Shown piece after piece: positions 12,201-23,931 of a stretch of DNA of 64,000 nucleotides. The translations under genes were made by a program, and so were the position numbers. Below the pieces are notes generated by a model. That model searched no databases and had not been told where the DNA came from. It was given only the letters and a program-made list of their open reading frames with translations. Every line of letters starts with the position of its first letter. The first letter of the stretch is position 1. The DNA comes from Turnera subulata. Lineage: Eukaryota; Streptophyta; Magnoliopsida; Malpighiales; Passifloraceae. Where the stretch lies: positions 129,508-193,507 of the forward strand of contig JAKUCV010002314.1 of NCBI GenBank assembly GCA_028386065.3. Reading direction: 5' to 3'.

Positions 12201-15200
12201 TCTAAACGGCCTTATATCAGCTTCAATCTGAGTACGGAAATTTGTTTCTGCCAGCAATGCCCCAGCTAAAAATGCTCCAAGCTATAAACCAAATATAATA
12301 TAGTTACATGCACTTGCAAACCCAAACATTACCAAAAAAAAACTTCTGTGGTAAGACAGAGCAAACCGTGTCACTGAAGCCCAATTTCTGGGTGAGAAGA
12401 GAGGTCCCTGCAACAGTTAGCAAGCAGAGGGCAACAAATGCTTCTGAGCTCCTTGCTTCTGCAACAACCTGAATAACTTGGATTAGCATCTGCAACAACA
12501 CTACATATGCATAGCCTTGTCTAGACCTAACCTAAAAACAAAGTAAAACACATACCTCAAAAACTCGCCTTAGAAGGTATTTTCCCGAAAGGGAAAGCAA
12601 TCCAAGGCCAAGTAAAGCTTTTAGACTTTCCTGAGCAAGCATTGGCCAGATACTTTCTTCCACCAGATTCTGTGAGAAATGTGAAAAAATGTAAAACATT
12701 GCACATGATTGGGCAATTCATGAACTGATGCACCCAAGACTCCTAAATAGATATATGGCTTCTCTTGGTTAAATTAACCAGTGCCTATAGAGAAGTGCTA
12801 ATTTGAGTTGATGTAGAAATGAGAATCAAACTTTCACTAATCCAATCTACATTACCTTGTGAATAAAATGAAATATATTGCAGACTCTGCCTCACACTTT
12901 ATGCAGAACCATAGAAAAATAAGAGGAGAAATGTTTATTATGTCCAAGATAATTATGTTATATACAAAGATATGTTTAAAATGTACTGGATTTCCTAGAT
13001 AAGAATAGTTGTACAGTTCGGCCTACTCTCACTCTATGAGAATACATCAAACAAACAATTTTCCAACAAGCATATCATGGAGACAAAAGTTGATTTAAGT
13101 TAAGCATTCAAGCAGGTCGAGGTATCAGAATGGATATACTTGTCTGAAATTTTCAACAAATTTAAAACATAAAGGAAACTTCATATGCACAATAAATGAA
13201 AAGGTTCGCTGTTTGATGAGGTTAACTTCAACTCCGATAGCAATTGACAGTGTACGCAATCGAGAACATACCTGGCTCTCTAGCACAGGAAGTATGACCA
13301 AAAGAGGAACAACTGCTATGTCCTGCAAATAAAGACCATGATTTCACAAAAAGCAAAAGCCGTATTATATATGACTTTGCAAAATTTAAAAAGACAAGTC
13401 AACCTAAGAATGAGAATGAATAGGCCACATTCAGAAAAAACAAAGAGTCAAGGAATAGGAGGACCTGTAAAAGAAGTATCCCTAGTGTTGCTGAGCCAAA
13501 TCTTGTAGGAAGCTCACCCTTCTCTGCAAGGAGCTATGCATATGTCTGATAATAAGTTACTGAAAACTATTAATGCCTATAATCAGAGAAATCAAAATTA
13601 CAAGCTTTTTCCGTATTTTCCAATGAGAATTTTTCAAGAAAAAAAAAAAAAAGATAACTGCAGGAGCTGGAACAATTTTAGGATTTAGGAGGGAACAGAC
13701 TATTTATTACTCAAGAAAGCAAAGAAACAAGTACTTATAGCGAATGACGAGACCTTGGTCTTGTTGTAAGACCAGATGCTTTGTTATTATGAATTCTGAT
13801 ATTTATCCAATTCAATATCATCAAGATGGAATTCCTAATATCTTCTAACCCATGGTCTGGCCCTCAACTGATGGTGCATACAACAAAAGTTTTTCTAGGA
13901 ACCTTGATAGCGGCAAACTCGTTAAAAGGTCAGTACCTCCCTTTATTTCTTAGTCGAAATCTTCCACCCGAAATATATATTCCTCACATCCAATTAGTTT
14001 TCTGAAACTACTGACATCCACCAGTATGTGGTTGCATACAGCTAGCAAATTTGAAATTATACTTAATTCCTTGAAGCAGATACCAAAGTACGTCAGTTCC
14101 TTTCTATCTTCATATTTTTCAGTTCATCATTAACCGAGTACTTTTGCAATCATTTGAAAAATTACAAATCCATGCTCTTTTGAATTTTTCATGAGTCCAG
14201 TTTGACTTCATCTCTGATCTCTTATAGGCTTGTAGTGACAACTCCAAGCGTCCAAAAAGCTAAAATATAAATAGGCTACCAATATGCCTTGGATATTGAG
14301 AGTACTTAAAGTAGAAACTCCACGAACCCACCCAACGCGCTGATAACAGACACTCATATGTTCAGCCATGCACAAAATCATTTGTTAGATATCTCAATCT
14401 AGAGTACCTGCAGAACAAAAGCTGAAGAAGATAGAGACAGAGCAGCACCAATAACAACAGCCTCATCAATGCTTCTAATGTTCACCTGCAATTCCAGTTA
14501 CACCATGATACAAACATGAAGATCACACAGGAAAGAATCCTATGAACTGCAACTTTTCACTTTGGTCCTACATTATAAATAACTGTAACCATATGAAACA
14601 AGTATTAAGAAACTCTAAAACAGGCTACTTACTAAATCAGGCCGGGAATGAAAAAGGAACTCCAAAATTCTCGTTCCAATGGCACCATTTGGAGGAAGTT
14701 CAAATGCTGTGAAAGCAAGAGTGGATAGCACAACCTTCAAAAAGAGGGGAAGTAAAAAATACGTAAGGCAGTAAAAAAAGAAGGATTCATGCAGCATTGT
14801 GATAAAGCTAATATATTTCCTAGCTCCAAATTGCCAAGAGTTGCAGGAGTAATGTAAATTAAACACGCAAATTGGCCAATACACGATATTTTTCTATAAG
14901 CTATTGAAAGGCCAATTAAGATGTAAATTGACTCATGCACAAGAAAGTGAAATAAATCTAGAATGCAAAAAGACATCATGGGAGCTATCTAAGAATTGAC
15001 ATTTCAAACCCAACCAGACATACAAGAAGAAAACAGCTTGGCAGTTGGTTTTGGCAGTATAAGAAGAGTAATCTTGTGTCTCTAGTGCTCAGAAATGATC
15101 AACCCATAAAAGGCACGCACTGCTTCTAGATTGATTAAGTGAAATCTGAAAAAGAATAGGTAATCAATGTAAGTGTATGGAAACTGGGTCACCCCCGATG

Positions 15201-17016
15201 TCCACATCAAAATCCTGAAGGTTATGCTAATTTTAGCCATACCATCTATATATTTGAATTAGCAGCATGATTTATTCGCCAGATACACAGAATATGCTAA
15301 GCAACAAAGAAACAAATACATCATGCTTAAAATACCAACAAACATAGGCAAGAAGTTTTACCTGAGTCAATCCCATTCCAAAAGCAAATTTTGCAAGAGC
15401 CTTTAGACGTGCAAGTGAAAGCTCTAAACCCATCTCGAAAAGCTGGAAGAAAAATGTATAAGTCAAAATTACAGGCAACTCATAGTGGCTAGCTAGTGCA
15501 TCTAAACTAGGATTTCAAGCGAAAATGATGGCACAAGCAAATGCCCAAGGCATTCAAGATTGATTTTGGTATTGGATATCACAAGTATCTCCAAGAATGA
15601 TACAAGAAAATCTCAACAACCATTGATTACTATCCTGATGCGAGTAATAGAAAACACCACTGTTGAATTCCTGTTTTCTTATTGTTATTTTCCTCCGTGG
15701 AACCAGAAAAGTAATAGTTGAGCTCTTTAATAAAATAGACATTTGAAGGGACAGATTTTTTAAAATAAAAAATGCCCTAAATAAATGTCAAGCGAACTGT
15801 TCTTACCAAGAAAAGAATTCCCCATTCAGATAGAACTTTAACGTCTGTGATGTTCCGGATGAAGCCAAACTGATTGAGAACAATCCCAGCAAAAAAGAAA
15901 CCCAGAATCTGGAAACAGCCAGCAATTGCAATCCCAAGTGAGATAAAAGAGATAAAGCCAGCAATAGTAAGTATACATAAATGGTGCACTACATTTTATC
16001 GGGCAATGAGAAATGAAAAGCATTGAAGAAGAAATTAAACTCTGTAACATGTCTTTCGACTTTTGAGTAGCTAGTGATAAGAGATGAATGCAGAAGCATG
16101 CAGCCATTCTGAATGAATATATGTTGGTGGATTATGAAATGAATTGATGACAAAACTAGATTACTTCATTGGAACTAATGACCACCTAGAATATCTCATT
16201 ATTAAGCATTGTTGATAAGACATCCTGATTAATAGGAATAAGTGGAAAAATTTAAAAGTTTAGCCAAAGTTCCGGAAATCCTTAGAATGCAGTGTACTCA
16301 AATTCGAATCTAAACTTGGATTGGATCTTTTTATTAATTTAATTGTTTCCTAAAAGTACTGTATTGAATTGACCCACGAAGAAATAATCCAAAGATAAAT
16401 CAATCTTTCAAGAGAAACAATTATAAGAATGCAAGTTAGAACAAGGCAAAATAATCTTACAGGGCTAGCTTTGATGTTCCTGAGAACCGGAACAACAACC
16501 ACAGTCACACCCAAGAACGTCAAAGTATCCAATCCCAAATCATTAATGACATCTACCGCACTGGCAACATCAACTGCCGCACATACTCGAAATCTCTCCA
16601 AGCGCGGCCCCAATCCCCGTTTTGAAAGATAGAGTCCTCTGCATCCAGACAGCGAGGAAGCCTTCAAAGGTAATAATTTCCCTTCAAAGACATTCCCAGA
16701 GACCAAGGCACGCGATGGCGGGAGTGGCACATTAAAACTTGGCGTAACTCGAGAACCGCATGTCCTAACAAGGCTTGTTCTCCCGATAATATCATGACCC
16801 TGCAAGATAACAAACAAAAGGGAAGATATTGAATGTAAAGAATGTGTCTTTATTCATAGCTTTGGTAAGTGAAGTAACAAAGTCGTAAGAAATTAGCAGC
16901 TGGTGGAGTACTAAAGCACAAGTTGAAATGAAAAGAAACAGTAAGCGAGGAGGCCTAGTTACCTTGGAACTACAGCAGCAAGTGATTGATTCTAGCAGCA
17001 TAGTTATGCAAGTCAT
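9261..17016 (-). CDS. KEA3: K+ efflux antiporter 3 (thylakoid K+/H+ antiporter), 19 exons
   Basis: Exons in coding order: 17016-16963, 16799-16461, 15908-15807, 15442-15362, 14734-14633, 14485-14408, 13533-13465, 13322-13272, 12669-12556, 12468-12367, 12281-12147, 11919-11738, 11644-11509, 11154-11083, 10998-10897, 10725-10564, 10166-10077, 9971-9810, 9560-9261. All use GT-AG borders and join in phase to give 810 residues. Residues 1 to about 95 are a Ser/Arg-rich, acid-poor plastid transit region. Residues about 98-515 are a CPA2-type Na+/H+ exchanger membrane domain ([68 protein letters not shown]). From about 516 a KTN/RCK regulatory domain begins, with the GFGQMG dinucleotide motif at 533-538. 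The acidic C-terminus follows. KEA3 exports protons from the thylakoid lumen in exchange for K+ and speeds relaxation of photoprotection after high light, and its stromal C-terminus is regulatory. The first Met is chosen because the next residues ([11 protein letters not shown]) fit KEA3 starts. Confidence 0.95.
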
Positions 17017-17434
17017 AAAAGAGAAACAAATGAGTTGGGGAAGCTAGGATGCATTTGTTTTGTTTCAGTGAACAATCCTCCTCTCTCAAGTAGTATAATT
17101 AGACTAATGGAGATATCTTTTAATGATTAAAAGTGATATTTTGTGTATGTTTTGAGTAATTCTATAAGAAGGGAGTGGGGGGGGTAAGGAAATGGAGAGG
17201 GCGACAAGAGACCACACGTTCAAGCTCTGTAAAGCTATGATTTTTGCAAGTGTTTTTCTTTGGGTTGTGAAAAATATTCTCAATTTTCATGTGTGGAGGA
17301 GGGAAGTGGAACGTTGAGGCTGAGAACCCAGGAGAAGTAAACGTTGGCCTTTTTCGCTGGCAGCCGCTAATGGTTTGCTTGTCACTTTCTGGGCTGGTTT
17401 TTCCTGAACTGGATTTCACCAAGTACGCAATGTC

Positions 17435-17440
17435 CACGTG
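17435..17440. promoter_or_regulatory. G-box (CACGTG) upstream of KEA3
   Basis: A perfect palindromic CACGTG within gtccacgtggcag, about 420 bp upstream of the KEA3 start. The extended form CCACGTGG is a strong binding core for plant bZIP and bHLH (for example HY5, PIF) factors, which fits a light-related photosynthesis gene. Presence is seen; function is inferred. Confidence 0.5.
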
Positions 17441-18267
17441 GCAGATTACGGATGCTGACTGTAATTATCTGGAACAACATTTGTTCATCGAGGAATAGTC
17501 AGGATCGCTGTTCTACAAGGCGACCTGTCGTTGGATCTCACTACAAGTGATTGATGCCCGTCTGTAATCGAAGCTTTAGAGGAAGCATCCCTTGTCCAAG
17601 TACAGAGAATATGCCAACCAAAAGAGTTTGATTCAGTTCAAATCTTGTCTTAAAAGAAAAGAAAATCACTTCAAGTTCGAGCCTTGCAGAGCACTAGAAA
17701 GACACAAGAAAACATATTAGATGGAAGATACTCGGGCAGAATGAGTTTCCTATCTTTATAAAAAGACGCAAAATAAAGATACTATTTTTATTTCCATCGT
17801 GAAAGAGATGCTGCACATTCATACAGGAAGTTCATGACAGAAATATACTACTCATTTTCTTTTGAAGAAGAAAACAAATGAAGCCCTTAGCTAGTCGTTA
17901 TCTACTTGGAGAATTAATGCGACGGAAAGCAGCTGATAGAAAGAAGTACAGCCTTTGACGATGGCACTTCTTTTTCCAGACTTATCCACTTAATGTGATT
18001 ACAATGAGCCTTTGCACGAAAGAAGAGGAAGAGTTTCACGATGTGGATGAGAATAACACGTCACCTGCAATCCACCTTCTTCCCATTCCCCGATCTCTTA
18101 GATTTCTGCACCATCTAATTTTAGAAAGATACTATCCTTTTAAAATTGCCAGACTGCCTCCTGCTGGATTCAGACAAAATTAATGCTACCATATCACTCG
18201 TGGCACAATAATTTAAGTGATAAGTCACTGCAAAACCATCCCCTCGAGTTCCCTGTCTACTCTACTC

Positions 18268-18274
18268 TATATAA
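18268..18274 (+). promoter_or_regulatory. TATA box of the small Gly/Ser/Lys-rich protein gene
   Basis: TATATAA within ctctatataatcacc, 59 bp upstream of the ATG at 18333. The spacing allows a short 5' leader of about 30 bases. Confidence 0.55.
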
Positions 18275-18332
18275 TCACCTTCACCGTTCAGTTAGGAGGT
18301 ATTGTAGAGAACACTAAACAGGATATAGCAAG

Positions 18333-18593
18333 ATGGGAGGTGGCAAAAAATCATCTGGGTCAAGCGGTTCTGGTGGCAAGGCAACCTCAGGTTCCGGTGT
18401 TGGAAAAGCTGCTTCTGGTGGTGCTGGAAAAGCTACTTCGGCATCTGGGAAGGCTACTTCCTATGCTGGGAAGAATACTTCAGATTCAGGGAAAACTATG
18501 AAAGCTCCAGGAATGGATGCTACCATATCCAGGGATGCATTTGAGCAAAACCCTGGTAACTATTTCCGGGCCCTGCACGACACGAAGAACTAG
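18333..18593 (+). CDS. Small Gly/Ser/Lys-rich protein with conserved C-terminal motif, function unknown
   Basis: An uninterrupted 86-residue frame starts MGGGKKSSGSSGSGG and carries imperfect repeats of a G/S-GKAT/AS unit up to about residue 50. It ends in a non-repetitive tail, MKAPGMDATISRDAFEQNP, then a YFRALHD stretch. I know this kind of tail (KAPG, then F-E-x-NP-x-x-YF) from small, unnamed plant proteins, so the C-terminus is probably the conserved functional part and the repeat a flexible spacer. There is no signal peptide or membrane segment. A TATA box sits 59 bp upstream and an AT-rich 3' flank follows to about 18830. The bias toward small repeat residues could also mark a young gene, but the tail argues for a real one. 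No function can be given. Confidence 0.75.
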   Translation: MGGGKKSSGSSGSGGKATSGSGVGKAASGGAGKATSASGKATSYAGKNTSDSGKTMKAPGMDATISRDAFEQNPGNYFRALHDTKN

Positions 18594-20042
18594 AAATGTA
18601 CAAAGTCGCTTCTCAGCAAAGTGCTACTAGTTTGCTTAATATAACAGTGTAAAAAGTGTGTCCAAGTTTGCTCTACTTAGGTCGCATGCTTAATCGAGTG
18701 CTGCAAGGAAGTTGCTTAGCATGAAGGCTGCAGTTTTCTTGTGTGTATAAATATGCAGCAAGTATGTAATGAAAGGATGTGAAAAGATCTGACAGTTCTC
18801 TTCCTGTTATCATAAAACTTGTTTGCCCCACCTTAATACTTAAGTCCAACACTAAAATTCGAAATGAAGAGGCACTAGGAACTTCGCTTCCAAGTTAATT
18901 ATGTTATCTTGTACTACCCTTTCTCCCCTTCTTCATCCATGCCATTGAAATCCCGGATGAGCATCATTGATGTTTCTTCTTGTTATCCTCTAAAAACGCC
19001 TCTTTCTGTTATGGAAGTTTATTAGTGTAGAAATAAGAGTAAATTCATGATCAATAAAATGACATCTCGGCATAGTGCTCTGGATTCTAGAAGCTAACCA
19101 TGATTAATTTAAATCGTAACCAAATTAGCCTGGTACTCCTAACAGAAACAAGGAGGTAGCATGAACATCTACGAAAACCAGAAACAGAATTCCTTTTTTC
19201 TAAATGCTTATGCTCATGCTCATGTTACAGATAGTCCACAATAACTCCCTGCTTGGCAAGTGAATCAGGAAAAATTAGCATCCGGTATGAATCACAGAAT
19301 ATTGTGCAGCCTTTGAGCATGAGTTCAAATGTGGTGGAACATAGAAAGCAGGCGAATCTTCTGAAAGTCATGAGTTGTGAAATTAGTATACCACATATGC
19401 TACTCCATGTTGCATGTTTGGAAAACCATAATTGCAGTCCAATGCCGCAATTATGTATACTGGGTGCCATTCTACCCCAAAAATTGCCCCGTTTAAAAAA
19501 TGATGCGCCATCAGCATGCCTGCATCATGATTAAATTTAAGGGCTATATTCAGAAAATTGTATCCCGGCAAGCTGGCTATATAATTGCAACTTGTACAGG
19601 GGTGAATAAACTTTACTGCTTCAGCAGAGGAGATTTCTCTGCATCTTAAAATTCCACAAAAATGGTACCATTGGGAATCATGATTAGAAAACAATAGTTT
19701 GCATCATGTTTCCATAATGCAAGCAGCGGTCCTTCTTCTCTGTTAAAATCATAGCAAAGCCGCTTGAACTGATACCATTTCAAACAAGATAGCCTTATAC
19801 CTCAGTGGAATCAGTACTGCATATTCTAATACTCGAGAACAATAAACACAGTTACTCAAGAACAATAAACACAGTTACATTACCATTTATAACATTATTC
19901 TTCACTCCGAAAATTCTTGACAAGTGCTTAGGCAAATACAAACTGAGACTGCAACTGAATGCCAGTAGAGGTGGAAGTATCAGCTCTTACATGGGTAAAT
20001 ACAACATTATTGACATAACCCCAAGAACATAACAGTCCATCA
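18594..20042. other. Intergenic DNA, no gene recognised
   Basis: The first 250 bp are probably the 3' UTR of the small protein gene. The remaining 1.2 kb has normal base composition but no recognisable protein, RNA gene or transposon end. The exact short repeat gaacaataaacacagttac occurs twice in tandem near 19838-19876. Confidence 0.45.
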
Positions 20043-21721
20043 TCACTGGTCAGAATTTGCAGGAACAAACTTGATTGATATACTATTGACACAATGGCGT
20101 TCATCCGTGGGTGTAGGAAACCCTTCACCTTTAAATACATGGCCTAGATGTCCACCACAAGCTGCACATGTAATTTCAATCCTCATACCATCTGGATCCG
20201 GCTGGTAACAGATACAATGGTGTCAAACTTTCATCACAGAAAGAATCATGCAAGAATATAAACACTAGTAGCAGCATCAAAGAGAAGGAGGTTTACATTG
20301 CGATTAATGGCTCCAGGCAGACCCTCGTAAAAGGCTGGCCAACCACAACCAGAATTAAATTTGGTAGTGGACCGATAAAGAGGAGTGCCACATCCTGCAC
20401 AATTGTAAACACCCTCTTTGAAAAACTTGTCATATTCTCCAGTGCCAGGGTACCTGCAAAGAAACCAAATCATCTTAAGGAATGTTTGAATTTCCTTCAG
20501 ATAAATGCAAGGGAAAGAATTTCAAGTAGTTGGGCACACTTTGCCTTTCGCACGAATAAACATGGGCACCTAGCCGAAATGAATGAGATACTATTATATA
20601 TGTTTCTTTCTCATTGCATTTGAGAGGAATGCAGGCAGAGAAACGAAAGCTGAAAAATTTCAACATCAGATCAAACCCATGAATCAATCAAAAACAGTGC
20701 AGGTTCTTAAGCACGAAGCATGCAAGAATTCAAGTTCTAGTTCTCATATCCTCATGATTTTTCAGTCGAATGAGGCATGTAAGATTCGTCCATGAAAAAC
20801 TGGGATGACAGGTAATATGATGGTTTCAGGATTATACACAACGTACAACTAAAATTTACTTTTTTTAATAAATAAACCTACTCCAAAATGTCACACTTAC
20901 ACGTACTTTTTACATTTCCCGTTTTGTCAGTAAATGGCTATCCTATATTGTGCCAAGAGGGATTGAAGGAATAGAGATCCAAACCCATAAACATCAGCAA
21001 CTCAGAACCTAAACTATACAATTTTCTAGGTTTTGTTATTTGTCTCCCTCATTACCTCTCGTTAGTTAATCATTGGGAAGCAATCGACATCACCTCTGCA
21101 CCAAATGACTTCAAAAAACACCAAAACCAAACCGAAGAAAACGGTAAAGCTAAAGCCCAAGTCTAGTGTATATGCTAGCAAAGCTCGGGAACTGTGGCTA
21201 TAAACCAGCTAAACTAACAGCCGGAATATTAACATATAACCCGAATATAGATATTATCTCAGACAGGAGAAAGTACAAATGAATTCAAGTTTCAACCCAC
21301 TAATCGGCAAAAGTCAACTAAATGAAATTAAGCCACAGAGCAGGGGGGGGGGAGGAATTTAATCTTACTCGGTGCCTTTCTGCCTCAGAATCCGGAACTG
21401 CTCCGGCGACAAAATCGCGCGCCACTCCTCCTCCGACTTCTGCACCGACCCAGGAGCAGCCATGGCCACGACCCCACCACGAAACCGACGCTTGCTGCTG
21501 CTCTGGTGGAAGAAAGACCCACCGCCACAAAACCCGACAACGGACACGGAGTTGGTGATTGGTTTTGGTGGGGAAAAACTGAAAGGGGTTTTGGAGAGTG
21601 GTTTAGGTAAAGAGAAGAGGTTAGTGAGGGTGTGGTGGTGGTGGAGGGTGGTTGGGAAGAGGAGGAGGGCCTTAGTGGAGGAGGAGAGAGGTGGTGATTT
21701 AAGGATGTTGTTTAGGCCCAT
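20043..21721 (-). CDS. MSRB2: Plastidial peptide methionine-R-sulfoxide reductase (MSRB), 3 exons
   Basis: Exons 21721-21369, 20453-20297 and 20201-20043 join in phase to give 222 residues, ending FVPANSDQ. Residues 1 to about 85 are a Ser/Pro/Leu-rich plastid transit peptide. Then comes [20 protein letters not shown], the usual start of the mature B-type enzyme. Zinc is held by two CxxC pairs, Cys136/Cys139 (NCAGC) and Cys182/Cys185 (TCAAC). The catalytic Cys207 lies in ERHCVNS. Cys154 in SGCGWP is in the resolving-cysteine position, so this is a two-Cys enzyme that can be recycled by thioredoxin, as in the MSRB2 type rather than one-Cys MSRB1. The enzyme reduces methionine-R-sulfoxide in oxidised stromal proteins. 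Intron 1 begins just after the start of the Glu118 codon. A G-run lies in intron 1 close to the donor. Confidence 0.93.
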
Positions 21722-22200
21722 TTTATGGGAAAGATGAGGTTTTGGATTATCTTTTTTACCTTTTTTTTTTTTTCTTATAATATTTTGTGAAAGCCTGAAA
21801 GGAAAGCTATTTTTCTTTTAGTTGGTTGGTTTTGGTGTGGAAAGGGACGATTTGGGGTTTAAGTACTTAGTACTAACTACTAAGTAGTGATGTGTGGGTC
21901 GGCTAAGGCTTTCTTCTTCGCCTGGCTTCCGGTATGGTGATGTGTGGCTTTTGTGGCGTGGGAGGGTTGTTTGTCAGTGTTGATGTGTGTAGTGTAGCCC
22001 GGTGGACTCCCTCCCTTTTTTGGGTTGCTCTACAAATCTCGTGTTGGGGGCCCCGTGTAAACTAACAATGGGCAATGGCCCTTGCATTTGTGATGGATGG
22101 TGAAAATTTCTCCAGGTCCCGTGAAATCTCGTGTTGGGCCCTGGTTACACCTAATATCCATCTTCCTGTTTATTAGAGAGAGATTGTTCATCAGGACAAC
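21722..22200. other. MSRB upstream region
   Basis: This is the promoter side of the MSRB gene. It contains a T-tract (21755-21775) and an imperfect palindrome around agtacttagtactaactactaagtag at 21861-21887. No coding region is recognised. Confidence 0.4.
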
Positions 22201-22216
22201 GCTTTTGGTCGAAGAC

Positions 22217-22510
22217 TTTTTTTTTGGCATTGGAATCAAATTTCATTGGAAAGCATTAGAATCCGAGTACAAAAGAGTTTGTAGCGCGGCAGGAGGTGCA
22301 ATTACCCAATCAGGTGGGCATTGCCTTCTCCTTGTTGCCTTTGCCACCCAATCTGTAACAATATTCGCTTGTCTCTTACAAAGATGAAAAGTAAAAGACC
22401 TAGAGCCAACAATCTGACAGACATCAAGAACAACTGACCGAATGAGGTAAGGAGAAGTAGATGGGGACATAAGAGCATGAAACACTATTTTGGAGTCGGT
22501 CTCGATGTTG
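22217..22510 (-). mobile_element. 5'-truncated LINE insertion with poly-A tail and 16-bp target duplication
   Basis: On the minus strand the insert reads through the end of an RNase H-like ORF (FHLCKRQANIVTDWVAKATR, then QCPPDWVIAPPAALQTLL, stop), then a short UTR and a run of nine A. It is bounded by a perfect 16-bp direct repeat, gcttttggtcgaagac, at 22201-22216 and 22511-22526. Truncated 5' end, ORF2 tail, poly-A and a long target duplication are the hallmarks of target-primed reverse transcription. The fragment is only 294 bp and cannot move by itself. Confidence 0.88.
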
Positions 22511-22526
22511 GCTTTTGGTCGAAGAC

Positions 22527-23140
22527 CGGGAAATAGGTATGTATTGAATGAATCACAAAATCAAAATACAGAATACAAGGTCAGAGTTTGTAAACTCAAC
22601 CAGAGTCCCCCCTATCCTCTCCAAAAGGCTAGCACTAATTACAAAAAGGGGAAGACTGCAAAATAACTAGCCCTGAATTAAAAGTGAGAGCTAGCTCTGC
22701 TAAGATACAAGCTGGTTTATTAGCATCAGAATCTACAAAATCAATATGGGGATATAAATGTGAATTCAAAATAGAATATATTTCCATAAGCATCGCATCC
22801 AATTCATTATCCCAACTTAGCCTATCTCTAATCCAATCCAAGGCTGCATGGGAGCTGGTCTCCACTATTGTTCTTGGATGGCCAAGTGAAGCAGCAACAC
22901 GCAGACCGTACAGTATGGCCCAAACCTCTCTTTTAGCTCGGAAACACCGGTCTATGTTGCACCAGAAACCAGTTTTCCACAAGCCTTGTCTTCCTCTGCA
23001 AATACCTGTGATTTGGACCCTTCCACAATCAGGACATAACGCTTTGATTACATCTTTGGGTCTTGCAAGTTGCGAGTGCAACATGCGCGTCATTGCATCC
23101 GGAGATTGCATCCTCAAAAGAGAACACATAAGTTAACATT
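22527..23140 (-). pseudogene. RNase H-like (LINE ORF2 or RVT_3-type) remnant
   Basis: A 164-residue minus-strand frame contains AKREVWAILYGLRVAASLGH, then PRTIVETSSHAALDWIRD, the middle of the plant RNase H-like domain found in LINE ORF2 and in domesticated stand-alone copies. The N-terminal DG(S/A) strand and the expected C-terminal H...ADxLA motif are absent or changed. The frame is open but has no obvious start, and the insertion at 22217-22510 interrupts its 3' flank. It is most simply an older LINE fragment of a different subfamily. Confidence 0.6.
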
Positions 23141-23481
23141 TCTTGTGTTTGTGGACGAACCCGTTAATGTTTTTGGGATTACTATTACAATTTGAAAATT
23201 TGGCTATTATTTCGAATAGAGAGAAAAAAAAAAAAAGAATAGATATTGAAAACGTATTAAGGATTCCAGACAATTATGAAAATGTGAAAATAAAAATAAA
23301 GAAGAAGTTAATTTTCAATGAAGCATAATGAAGTACAAGCGACACTGTACTTGGAATAAGGAGAAGCTTCTGGGTATGCCATGTGGATGAAGGCCATTAG
23401 TCAAACAAGACATCCAACATGCATACTTCCAACGTTCAAAAAAAAATATGCATACTTCCAAGTTGATCAATTGTTTCTTGG

Positions 23482-23659
23482 CCGTTCAGCCCTGTGAGTC
23501 CCCGATACTATAACGCGTAGCAGGTAAGGGTATCCACTGGCGGTATGCGTTTTTTCATATGAGGGGGTCTAATGCCAGGATGTCACCGATATTGACTGGA
23601 GCCTGGACCGACGGGATAATGATGATGACACCACTGATGTCTTTTTTTTATGCGAAAAA
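23482..23659. mobile_element. SINE-like insertion with 13-bp target duplication
   Basis: A 178-bp segment is flanked by perfect copies of aattgtttcttgg (23469-23481 and 23660-23672). The paralogous sequence at 30174-30220 runs straight through this point with a single copy, which is an empty-site match. The insert ends with T8 followed by atgcgaaaaaa. I see no clear pol III A and B boxes, so it may be a SINE with diverged boxes or another short retroposed RNA. It lies about 270 bp upstream of the EDGP-like gene. Confidence 0.75.
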
Positions 23660-23931
23660 AATTGTTTCTTGGATACTTTTCCCAGCCCAGTACCCAATAT
23701 CATAACATAATAATTACAGACCTAAATCTGCGGATCTTAGTACCGGAGAAAGTCACATGATGGATTTCCAAGTCAATCTTTCTATTCAAGAAAACACACT
23801 GAAAATCAACAAAAATTTAGAGATAAATACCCCCGTTACAACTTAACATACCACCCCCCCAACCCAATCTTCACAAACCAAGATTATAGAGTTAATCTAA
23901 TCCCCCTCCCAAAAGAAAAAAAAAAAAAAGA

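Larger units (their letters stand above)
17017..18332. other. Divergent intergenic region (KEA3 promoter and small-gene promoter)
   Basis: The two flanking genes diverge from this 1.3-kb interval, so it must contain both promoters. A perfect G-box lies at 17435-17440 and a good TATA box for the rightward gene at 18268-18274; these are listed separately. A run of eight G residues lies near 17178. No coding region is recognised. Confidence 0.6.
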
